Part shown: positions 1 to 5,627 of the stretch, in pieces
Layout: each line of letters opens with the position of its first letter
Position numbering within the stretch: the stretch's first letter is position 1
Source of the DNA: Clostridiaceae bacterium
GTDB lineage: Bacteria > Bacillota > Clostridia > Oscillospirales > Acutalibacteraceae
Assembly: GCA_904501895.1 (NCBI GenBank)
Contig: CAJGCX010000086.1
Location: forward strand, 1-7,307
Direction: 5' to 3'
Length of the DNA: 7,307 nucleotides
Program-made: the position numbers and the translations under genes
Notes under the pieces: generated by a model
Databases searched by the model: none
The model's input: the letters and a program-made list of their open reading frames with translations, nothing else
Told to the model about the DNA's origin: nothing

Positions 1-1
1 C

Positions 2-2800
2 CTTATTCCACATATGGAAACTCAGGTTGATATTCTTGACCAGTTCGTTCTTTTCAGCTGGCAAAAGGCTGCTGACGCTCTTGCTGAAGCAGGTATGCAC
101 TATGTTGTAACAGGTCATACTCATATGCAGGATGCTGCAACTCACGTTACTGACAGTGGTAACGAAATCCACGAAATCGTAACATCATCAATCCTCAGCT
201 ATCCAAATATGTTCAGAACAGTTACAATGGATACTTATGCAACAGGTCGAGTTGAATGTGAATACCGTTCACACGATGTTGACGAGGAAATCCCTGTTTA
301 CATCAACGGCGTTGCACAGGAAAAGCCTTTCAGAAATCAGGCGTTCGCATACAACTACGGTGGCGAAGATATTAAGAATTTCGTAACAAATCTTCTTCAG
401 TATCAGCTTCGTTACGGCTTCGGTAAGGATGTTAAGGACGCAGGTGGTCTTTACAAGTACCTTACAAATATGCTCGATTTCAATGAGCTTATGACTGACC
501 TTATCGGTAACGAAATCCTTGGTGGCGTTTCTGCTGTTGCAGTTAAGGGCTTGCTCCTTTCTCTTTGTAATCAGCTTGAAAAGGCATACCTTACTGATTA
601 TGATGCAACTGTAGAAAAGGTTTCAGGTATTCTTGATACATTCCTTAATGTTGAAATTTCTGATTACCCATCAACAATTCATAAAGACACACTTGGCTTC
701 GGTAGTGAAGGTGACAAGGGTACTGTAAGTGACCTTGCTTCAACAGTTATTGCTATGCACAGTATCAATAACGAGGACCCTAAGAGCGATAAGTTCCTTA
801 TGAGTGCTCTTGAACGCTTTGATAACGGTGAAAACGCTGAACTTATTGTTGATGCTCTTTTTGAAATGATTCTTGAAGACCTCCTTGTAGATAATATTCT
901 TAAAGAAATCAAGATTGACCCTGTTTCTCTTGGAATCAGTGCTGTCAATAATGATGCTGTAAATTCAACAGTTGATTATATCAACGACCTTGTTGGTGAT
1001 GACGGACTTCTTTCACTCAGCCTTACAGATGTTGTTTCAATCGTTCTTGCACTTGGTGTGCTTGATGGCGATACAGTAACTGAGGTTGTTTACTCATTCC
1101 TTGATGAATATCTTACAGAAAGTCAGTATGATATCATCGACCAGGAATTCTACAGAATTATGAAGGACTTCACACACGACGAAAACCCAGGATATATGGA
1201 TGACCACGAAGGTAAATTCGTAGTTGACGGTATTGTTGAAGTTCCACTTTCACAGAAGAATTTAAGACTTCCTTCACATATTTCTGTTCAGCTTGGTGAA
1301 GATGCTTCTGAAGAAGTAAACATCAGCTATTACACAAAATACAGCATTACAGACAGTGATATTCAGATTGTTCCTTACTCAAAGAATCCTGATTTCTCAA
1401 AGGGTACAACAGTTAAGGCTGAAATCGAAACAACTTGTGAAGCTGAAACATTACGTGAATGGCCTGCTATTGACTTAGGTTTCATCGGTATCATCTACCA
1501 CAAGGAATATGTAAACCGTCACATTGTGACAATCAAGGGACTTGAAGCTGACTCAAAATACTGCTACCGTATCGGTGATGCAGAAAAGGGCTGGTGGAGT
1601 GAAACAGGTGTTATTAGCACAGCAGATAACTCAGATTCATTCAGCTTCTTCCATATGACTGACCCACAGTCAACAACTGAAAAGCAGTACAACACTGTAT
1701 TTGCTCCTGCAGTTGACTTTGCAACAAGCAATCACGACGGTGACTTTATCCTTGCTACAGGTGACTTTGTAGATGACGGTAGAAGTTTTATCCAGTGGCA
1801 GAGAATGTTTAACTCAACAGATGCTCTTATGAGCATTCCTGTAATGGGCCTTGCAGGTAATCACGAAGCAAAGGGTGACAATGCTCTTGATTATTACTTC
1901 ACATTCCCTAATGCTCCTGAACAGGATAAGACACTTGGTGTTTACTATTCATTCGATTATAACAACGCTCACTTTGCAATTCTTGACTCAAATAAATTAG
2001 GTGATGACGAAGGTCTTTCACCTGAGCAGATTGAATGGCTTAAGGCTGATATGAGTGCTTCAGATGCTGACTGGAAATTCGTTGCGCTTCATAAAGCACC
2101 ATATTCAAACGGTTCACACTATGACGATGACGATGTTATCGCAATCCGTGCACAGCTTCAGTCACTTATGCCTGAGCTTGGCATTGACGTTGTATTCCAG
2201 GGTCATGACCACGTATTTATGCGTACAGATGTTATGAACAACAACGAGGTTGTTGGTGCAGAAACAGAAGAGCTTACATATAACGGTCTTGATTACACAG
2301 CAAAGGTAAATCCTGACGGTACAATTTACTCAATCAACGGTACAATCGGTGTTAAACACTATAAGGCAAAGCCTGTTGAAGAAACAAACGAGCTCTTCCC
2401 TATCGGTGAAACTGTTATGTACCTTGAAGTTCCATCATACTCATACATTCAGATTGATGGTGACACACTCTATTTCGATTCTTATGCAATCGAGGGTGAT
2501 AAGGAAACAAGAATTGACCAGTTTGCTATCAAAAAGACACTTGCTGACGAACCTGTTGTTGATGAGCCAACAACAGATGCTCCTGTAGTTGACGAGCCTG
2601 TAGTTGATGAGCCTGTAACAGATGCTCCTGTAGTTGACGAGCCTGTAACAGATAAGCCATCAACAGACGATGCAGTTGTTGAAAACCCTGAAATTCCAAA
2701 TACATCTGCAGAAAGCTATCAGCCACTTTATATTGTAGGCTTTATGCTTCTCTCAGTTGTGATTGTAGCACTCTCACTCAAGAAAAAGAAAAAAGCTTAA
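2..2800 (+). CDS. Cell-surface tandem calcineurin-like phosphoesterase (purple acid phosphatase-like), 5' end outside the window
   Basis: The frame is open to the left edge, so the Met at 14 is internal and the gene is 5'-partial; residues below count from that Met. A first metallophosphoesterase domain survives only as its end (GHTH 34-37, then the usual strand-rich tail to about 90). Residues about 110-400 are helix-rich and unassigned. Residues about 405-537 resemble the Pur_ac_phosph_N fibronectin-like domain. A complete metallophosphoesterase domain follows at about 541-740: D550-x-Q552, GDFVDDG 583-589, GNHE 615-618, H693 and GHDH 730-733, the expected two-metal ligands. The GDxxY tyrosine of true purple phosphatases is Asp587. 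The tail has pentapeptide repeats (845-889), IPNTS (894-898), a hydrophobic segment (902-922) and a lysine cluster, indicating a wall- or membrane-anchored exported protein. The family hydrolyses phosphomonoesters or diesters; the substrate here is unknown. A signal peptide should lie upstream of the window. Confidence 0.9.
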   Translation, partial: LIPHMETQVDILDQFVLFSWQKAADALAEAGMHYVVTGHTHMQDAATHVTDSGNEIHEIVTSSILSYPNMFRTVTMDTYATGRVECEYRSHDVDEEIPVYINGVAQEKPFRNQAFAYNYGGEDIKNFVTNLLQYQLRYGFGKDVKDAGGLYKYLTNMLDFNELMTDLIGNEILGGVSAVAVKGLLLSLCNQLEKAYLTDYDATVEKVSGILDTFLNVEISDYPSTIHKDTLGFGSEGDKGTVSDLASTVIAMHSINNEDPKSDKFLMSALERFDNGENAELIVDALFEMILEDLLVDNILKEIKIDPVSLGISAVNNDAVNSTVDYINDLVGDDGLLSLSLTDVVSIVLALGVLDGDTVTEVVYSFLDEYLTESQYDIIDQEFYRIMKDFTHDENPGYMDDHEGKFVVDGIVEVPLSQKNLRLPSHISVQLGEDASEEVNISYYTKYSITDSDIQIVPYSKNPDFSKGTTVKAEIETTCEAETLREWPAIDLGFIGIIYHKEYVNRHIVTIKGLEADSKYCYRIGDAEKGWWSETGVISTADNSDSFSFFHMTDPQSTTEKQYNTVFAPAVDFATSNHDGDFILATGDFVDDGRSFIQWQRMFNSTDALMSIPVMGLAGNHEAKGDNALDYYFTFPNAPEQDKTLGVYYSFDYNNAHFAILDSNKLGDDEGLSPEQIEWLKADMSASDADWKFVALHKAPYSNGSHYDDDDVIAIRAQLQSLMPELGIDVVFQGHDHVFMRTDVMNNNEVVGAETEELTYNGLDYTAKVNPDGTIYSINGTIGVKHYKAKPVEETNELFPIGETVMYLEVPSYSYIQIDGDTLYFDSYAIEGDKETRIDQFAIKKTLADEPVVDEPTTDAPVVDEPVVDEPVTDAPVVDEPVTDKPSTDDAVVENPEIPNTSAESYQPLYIVGFMLLSVVIVALSLKKKKKA
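2546..2680 (+). repeat. In-gene pentapeptide repeat stalk, nine units of D-[EAK]-P-[VTS]-[VT]
   Basis: Residues 845-889 of the phosphoesterase are nine consecutive five-residue units, mostly DEPVV, DAPVV or DEPVT, the last degenerate (DDAVV). At DNA level the unit is 15 nt. One 30-nt stretch occurs exactly twice, at 2573-2602 and 2618-2647, a 45-nt period that points to recent slippage or unequal exchange. Such Pro/acid-rich stalks typically span the peptidoglycan between an enzymatic domain and a membrane or wall anchor. Repeat number is likely to vary among strains; this is inference. Confidence 0.9.
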
Positions 2801-2818
2801 TTGAAAATTAATATTTAT

Positions 2819-2848
2819 GGCGGAGTTTTGCGACTCCGCCTTTGCTTT
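2819..2848 (+). terminator. Rho-independent terminator of the phosphoesterase gene
   Basis: An 8-bp perfect GC-rich stem, GGCGGAGT (2819-2826) with ACTCCGCC (2833-2840), has a six-base loop and is followed by a T-rich tract interrupted by GC. It starts 18 nt after the stop codon at 2798-2800. Confidence 0.85.
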
Positions 2849-2866
2849 TGTACAGGTTTAAATTAT

Positions 2867-3065
2867 AATTTGTAGGGGATAAGATATTAAAGGGGAACAG
2901 AAAAAAGCGCCCCTTTTCAAAGGGGAGAGGGCCACGAAGTGGCGAGGGGATTCCTGTCGTTGCAAAATGAATCCCTCCACCGCAAGCGGTCCCCCTCCCT
3001 TTAACAAGGGAGGCTTTCCCTATAACCTCCAATTTATAGGCGAAATATAATGAATCCTACAAATT
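2867..3065. repeat. MITE-like multi-hairpin intergenic repeat with 10-bp terminal inverted repeats
   Basis: This fills most of the 416-bp gene-free stretch 2801-3216. The ends are perfect inverted repeats, AATTTGTAGG (2867-2876) and CCTACAAATT (3056-3065), enclosing 199 bp. Inside is a chain of short perfect hairpins: CCCCTTT/AAAGGGG (2910-2925), GCCAC/GTGGC (2931-2943), GGGATTC/GAATCCC (2947-2953 with 2969-2975), ACCGC/GCGGT (2979-2990), CCTCCCTT/AAGGGAGG (2994-3013) and CCTATAA/TTATAGG (3019-3040). AAGGGG at 2890-2895 could pair instead with CCCCTT at 2910-2915. No plausible coding frame is present; a 74-codon reverse ORF inside is a by-product. I see no clear target-site duplication. Similar hairpin-rich repeats are common in gut Clostridia (from memory). 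It could be a non-autonomous mobile element or an RNA-level repeat. Confidence 0.75.
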
Positions 3066-3090
3066 GTTTCGTTACAAGGCAAAAAAACAC

Positions 3091-3119
3091 TTGACATTTA
3101 CATTGTCTTCTGTTATCAT
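3091..3119 (+). promoter_or_regulatory. Sigma-A-type promoter of rplU-prp-rpmA
   Basis: A perfect -35 box TTGACA (3091-3096), a 17-bp spacer and a -10 box TATCAT (3114-3119) preceded by TG one base upstream (3111-3112), which is an extended -10. Transcription should begin near 3126, leaving a leader of about 90 nt. The -35 box lies only 25 bp beyond the end of the intergenic repeat. Near-consensus boxes fit a highly expressed ribosomal protein operon. Confidence 0.9.
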
Positions 3120-3125
3120 ATTTAA

Positions 3126-3201
3126 GCCGCATATTAGGGGGTAGTGTGTCTAAATGCACTAAAAGTGATAAATTCCACCCTCAATAGCGAGTCTATATTT
3201 A
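3126..3201 (+). promoter_or_regulatory. Structured 5' leader of rplU, candidate L21 leader RNA
   Basis: Between the promoter and the rplU ribosome binding site the transcript can fold into an outer helix, AGGG+GG (3136-3141) with CC-A-CCCT (3175-3181, A3177 bulged). It encloses TAGTGT/GCACTA (3142-3147 with 3156-3161, eight-base loop). A competing hairpin, CACT/AGTG around 3157-3167, uses the same CACT segment. Firmicutes rplU operons are known to carry an L21 leader motif (Rfam L21_leader) thought to mediate autoregulation by the ribosomal protein. Position and structure fit, but I cannot score it against the family model here. Confidence 0.6.
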
Positions 3202-3216
3202 AGGTAGGTTAGAAAA

Positions 3217-3528
3217 ATGTACGCAATCATCGTAACAGGCGGCAAGCAGTACAAGGTACAGAACGGCGACGTTGTATTTATTGAAAAGCTTGACGTAGAA
3301 GCAGATGCAGAGATTACTTTTGACAAGGTTCTCGCAGTTGGTTCTGAAGACGGACTTAAGGCAGGTGCACCATATGTTGACGGTGCAAAGGTAACTGCTA
3401 AGGTTCTTAAGAATGGTAAGGGTAAGAAAATCACAGTATTTACTTACAAGCCAAAGAAGAACGAAAAGCGTAAGAAGGGTCATCGTCAGCCATATACAAA
3501 GGTTGAGATTACCGGTATTAACGCATAA
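3217..3528 (+). CDS. rplU: 50S ribosomal protein L21
   Basis: A 103-residue protein, the normal length for bacterial L21. It opens MYAIIVTGGKQYKV, the signature start of the family, and ends with the basic KPKKNEKRKKGHRQPYTKV segment that contacts 23S rRNA. L21 is an early-assembly 50S subunit protein binding 23S rRNA with help from L20. The ATG at 3217 is preceded by AAGGTAGG (3201-3208), a reasonable Shine-Dalgarno eight bases upstream. It is the first gene of a three-gene operon behind a near-consensus promoter and a structured leader. Its stop TAA shares one base with the next gene's ATG (TAATG at 3526-3530), so the downstream gene is probably translationally coupled. Confidence 0.97.
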   Translation: MYAIIVTGGKQYKVQNGDVVFIEKLDVEADAEITFDKVLAVGSEDGLKAGAPYVDGAKVTAKVLKNGKGKKITVFTYKPKKNEKRKKGHRQPYTKVEITGINA

Positions 3529-3851
3529 TGACAACCGCAAAATTTCTGTTTTCGGATGAAACAGTAATTTCCTTTGAGGTTAGTGGTCACAGTGGTGCAG
3601 GAGAGTTCGGCTCAGATATTGTCTGTAGTGCAGTTTCTTCAGCAATCTATATGGCTGCAAACACTATAATTGAAATTATGAAATTAAATCCTGAAGCAGA
3701 GGTCCGTGACGGGTATTTTAAATTCACAATGAATGTGGATGATGCTCGTAAATCGAAAACGATTACTGATGGCTTGTATTTGCATTTAAGCGAGTTACAA
3801 GGTCAGTATCCCAACAACTTGAAACTTGAAAGAGGTGTTTTTAATGCTTAA
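3528..3851 (+). CDS. prp: Ribosomal-processing cysteine protease Prp
   Basis: A 107-residue protein of the Prp (YsxB-like) family. It cleaves the N-terminal extension of ribosomal protein L27 in Firmicutes and related phyla and is needed to make functional ribosomes. The catalytic pair is visible: His21 in the GHSG motif and Cys33 in SDIVCSAVS, one residue off the His22/Cys34 of the Staphylococcus aureus enzyme as I recall it. It lies between rplU and rpmA, the classical position, which places the protease beside its substrate. The ATG overlaps the rplU stop by one base and no strong Shine-Dalgarno precedes it, so translation probably depends on ribosomes finishing rplU. The 3' end overlaps rpmA by 8 nt. 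Confidence 0.95.
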   Translation: MTTAKFLFSDETVISFEVSGHSGAGEFGSDIVCSAVSSAIYMAANTIIEIMKLNPEAEVRDGYFKFTMNVDDARKSKTITDGLYLHLSELQGQYPNNLKLERGVFNA

Positions 3852-4128
3852 ATTAAACATTCAGTTATTTGCTCATAAAAAAGGTATGGGTTCAACTAAG
3901 AACGGCCGTGATTCAGAATCAAAGCGTCTTGGTGTGAAGCGTGCGGACGGACAGTTCGTTCTCGCAGGTAACATCCTTGTTAAGCAGCGTGGTACACACA
4001 TCCACCCTGGTAACAACGTAGGTCGTGGCTCAGATGACTCACTTTTCGCACTTGTTGACGGTAAGGTTAAGTTCGAAAGAATGGGCAAGGACAGAAAAAA
4101 GGTAAGCGTTTATCCTGTTGAGCAGTAA
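3844..4128 (+). CDS. rpmA: 50S ribosomal protein L27 with Prp-cleavable N-terminal extension
   Basis: A 94-residue precursor of L27, the 50S protein whose N-terminus reaches toward the peptidyl transferase centre. The first nine residues, MLKLNIQLF, form the Firmicutes extension; removal by Prp between Phe9 and Ala10 would leave AHKKGMGSTKNGRDSESKRLG, closely matching the mature N-terminus of E. coli L27. I chose the ATG at 3844 rather than the in-frame TTG at 3826 because it gives exactly this conserved extension and has AGAGGTG (3831-3837) about 6 nt upstream. The gene overlaps prp by 8 nt and is the last in the operon, followed by a strong terminator. In many Firmicutes obg comes next; here it does not. 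Confidence 0.97.
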   Translation: MLKLNIQLFAHKKGMGSTKNGRDSESKRLGVKRADGQFVLAGNILVKQRGTHIHPGNNVGRGSDDSLFALVDGKVKFERMGKDRKKVSVYPVEQ

Positions 4129-4144
4129 TTTTCGACTACTAAAT

Positions 4145-4175
4145 TTCCCACTGGCAACGGTGGGAATATTTTTTT
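4145..4175 (+). terminator. Rho-independent terminator of the rplU-prp-rpmA operon
   Basis: A nine-pair stem TTCCCACTG/CGGTGGGAA (4145-4153 with 4158-4166, one G-T wobble) is capped by a GCAA tetraloop (GNRA type) and followed by a T-rich tract to 4175. It starts 16 nt after the rpmA stop. The next gene begins only 33 nt further on and I see no promoter in that gap, so some read-through may feed alaA. Confidence 0.9.
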
Positions 4176-4208
4176 GGAATAAACAGAAAATATCATTGAG
4201 GTATTTAT

Positions 4209-5423
4209 ATGAAAACATTTAATAAAAGCACAAAGCTTGATAACGTATGCTATGACATTCGTGGTCCTGTAATGGACGAAGCTGTCAGAATGGAATCTGA
4301 AGGACAGCGTATTTTAAAGCTTAATATCGGCAATCCTGCACCATTTGGCTTTGCAGCACCTGACGAGGTTATCCGTGATATGATGTATAATCTCCGTGAG
4401 TGTGAGGGCTATTCTGATTCAAAGGGTATGTTCTCTGCAAGAAAGGCAATTATGCAGTATTGTCAGCTTAAGGGTATCAAGGGCGTTGATATTGGCGATA
4501 TTTATATCGGTAACGGTGTCAGCGAATTGATTACAATGTCAATGCAGGGGCTTTTGGATAATGGTGATGAAATTCTTGTGCCATCTCCAGACTACCCACT
4601 CTGGACAGCATCTGTAACTCTTGCAGGTGGTAATGCTGTGCACTATATGTGCGATGAGCAGAATGAGTGGAATCCTGATATTGACGATATTAAAAAGAAG
4701 ATTACACCTAACACAAAGGGTATTGTTATCATTAATCCTAACAACCCTACAGGTGCTTTATATAGTGACGAAATCTTAAAGGAAATCGTTGAAATCGCAA
4801 GACAGAATGACCTTATTCTCTTTGCTGACGAAATCTATGACAGACTTGTTATGGATGGACTTACTCATACTGCACTTGCTTCATTAGCTCCTGACGTGCC
4901 TTGTATCAGCTTTAACGGACTTTCAAAGTCACACAGAGTTGCAGGCTTCCGAGTGGGCTGGATGGTAATCAGTGGCGATAAGAAGAGAATTAAGGGCTAT
5001 ATTGAGGGCCTTAATCTTCTTTCTTCAATGCGACTTTGCTCAAATGTACCTGCACAGAGTATTGTGCAGACTGCTCTTGGTGGAGTTCAGAGTATTGACG
5101 AGCTTCTTCTTCCTGGTGGCAGAATTTATGAACAGAGAGAATTCGTATATAACGCTCTTTGCGAAATCGACGGCATTTCAGTGGTTAAGCCAAAGGCTGC
5201 ATTCTACATTTTCCCAAAATTGGATGCGAAGAAATTCAATCTTCACGACGACGAAAAGCTTGTTCTCGATTTTCTTAAAGCAAAGAAGGTTCTTCTTATG
5301 CATGGTAAGGGCTTTAATTACCCAACACCTGACCATATTAGAATCGTATATCTTCCAAGAAGACGTGTTCTTGGTGAAGCTTTGGAAAGCTTTGCAGATT
5401 TCCTTAAGGATTACAGACAGTAA
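4209..5423 (+). CDS. alaA: Glutamate-pyruvate (alanine) aminotransferase, AlaA type
   Basis: A 404-residue, PLP-dependent, fold-type I class I/II aminotransferase. It closely follows E. coli AlaA from end to end as I remember it (405 residues), e.g. KLDNVCYDIRGP near the start and LKLNIGNPAPFGF at 36-48. The reaction is L-alanine + 2-oxoglutarate = pyruvate + L-glutamate, in the cytoplasm. Visible active-site elements: NPNNPTG (176-182, Asn179), FADEIYD (205-211, Asp207 and Tyr210 contacting PLP), NGLSK with Schiff-base Lys240, and Arg378 in PDHIRIV for the substrate carboxylate. The ATG has GAGG (4198-4201) seven bases upstream. It stands alone between terminators. No clear promoter lies in the 80-bp gap after rpmA, so the promoter may lie inside rpmA or transcription may come by read-through. 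A broader aminotransferase specificity cannot be excluded. Confidence 0.92.
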   Translation: MKTFNKSTKLDNVCYDIRGPVMDEAVRMESEGQRILKLNIGNPAPFGFAAPDEVIRDMMYNLRECEGYSDSKGMFSARKAIMQYCQLKGIKGVDIGDIYIGNGVSELITMSMQGLLDNGDEILVPSPDYPLWTASVTLAGGNAVHYMCDEQNEWNPDIDDIKKKITPNTKGIVIINPNNPTGALYSDEILKEIVEIARQNDLILFADEIYDRLVMDGLTHTALASLAPDVPCISFNGLSKSHRVAGFRVGWMVISGDKKRIKGYIEGLNLLSSMRLCSNVPAQSIVQTALGGVQSIDELLLPGGRIYEQREFVYNALCEIDGISVVKPKAAFYIFPKLDAKKFNLHDDEKLVLDFLKAKKVLLMHGKGFNYPTPDHIRIVYLPRRRVLGEALESFADFLKDYRQ

Positions 5424-5429
5424 AAATAT

Positions 5430-5455
5430 GACGGAGTTTCACACTCCGTCTTTTT
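5430..5455 (+). terminator. Rho-independent terminator of alaA
   Basis: An eight-pair stem GACGGAGT (5430-5437) with ACTCCGTC (5443-5450), a five-base loop TTCAC and a T5 tract at 5451-5455. It begins 7 nt after the alaA stop codon. Confidence 0.92.
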
Positions 5456-5470
5456 CTTACGAAAATGCCA

Positions 5471-5567
5471 CCTCCCTCGTCAGAGGGAGGCATTATAATT
5501 GCAACGCAGTTCCTTCATTTTGCACTTTGCGCTTTGCATTTTGCATTCCCCTATAAACTCCAATTTA
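5471..5567. repeat. Second intergenic repeat, partly related to the 2867-3065 element
   Basis: The gap after alaA holds a perfect hairpin, CCTCCCTC/GAGGGAGG with loop GTCA (5471-5490). After about 58 nt comes CCCTATAAACTCCAATTTA at 5549-5567. The latter differs at one base in 19 from 3018-3036 of the first element, where it also follows a CCTCCCT...AGGGAGG hairpin. The two therefore share a modular order, but this one lacks the AATTTGTAGG ends and has a different middle. The middle contains TTCATTTTGCA (5514-5524), whose complement TGCAAAATGAA occurs at 2961-2971. I read it as a rearranged or decayed relative of the same repeat family. Confidence 0.6.
5519..5546. repeat. Four tandem heptamers TTTGCRY
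   Basis: Four uninterrupted 7-nt units: TTTGCAC, TTTGCGC, TTTGCAT, TTTGCAT. They lie inside the second intergenic repeat, between its hairpin and the conserved 19-nt block. The array is short and non-coding; it may be a slippage-expanded piece of the repeat element. No function can be assigned. Confidence 0.8.
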
Positions 5568-5572
5568 CAAGC

Positions 5573-5606
5573 AAAAAAGGAGAATGGATTTTAGTGTCCA
5601 TTCTCC
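5573..5606 (-). terminator. Rho-independent terminator of the 402-residue DUF4474 gene
   Basis: A ten-pair perfect stem, GGAGAATGGA (5579-5588) with TCCATTCTCC (5597-5606), has an eight-base loop. Read on the minus strand it is followed by six T (A6 at 5573-5578). It begins 21 nt after the stop codon of the gene at 5628. Confidence 0.92.
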
Positions 5607-5627
5607 GTGCTTTTTACTTGTATTATT

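Noticed and set aside
679..948. 89-codon reverse ORF
   Set aside because: It lies wholly inside the phosphoesterase gene on the opposite strand, has no family resemblance and no ribosome binding site of note.
2529..2726. 65-codon reverse ORF with repetitive HQLQARQLQEHLL-like sequence
   Set aside because: It is the antisense reading of the DEPVV pentapeptide repeats; the regularity comes from the coding repeat.
2808..3032. 74-codon reverse ORF in the intergenic region
   Set aside because: It crosses the terminator and the hairpin repeat element; composition reflects inverted repeats, not a protein.
2857..3075. Target-site duplication flanking the 199-bp element
   Set aside because: Flanking bases (TTAAATTAT on the left, GTTTCGTTA on the right) do not match beyond chance, so insertion cannot be proven from this copy.
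3199..3540. Reverse ORFs of 91 and 113 codons over rplU
   Set aside because: They are antisense to a certain ribosomal protein gene and show no homology pattern.
3826..3843. TTG at 3826 as the rpmA start
   Set aside because: The downstream ATG at 3844 has the better Shine-Dalgarno spacing and yields the conserved MLKLNIQLFA extension; starting at 3826 would put the Shine-Dalgarno inside the gene.
4167..4208. Promoter for alaA in the gap after the rpmA terminator
   Set aside because: TATCAT at 4191-4196 has no -35 box at proper spacing and sits only 12 nt before the start codon, overlapping the ribosome binding site region.
5471..5567. Possible CRISPR or other array after alaA
   Set aside because: The heptamers are directly adjacent without spacers, and the hairpin occurs once; nothing resembles a repeat-spacer pattern.
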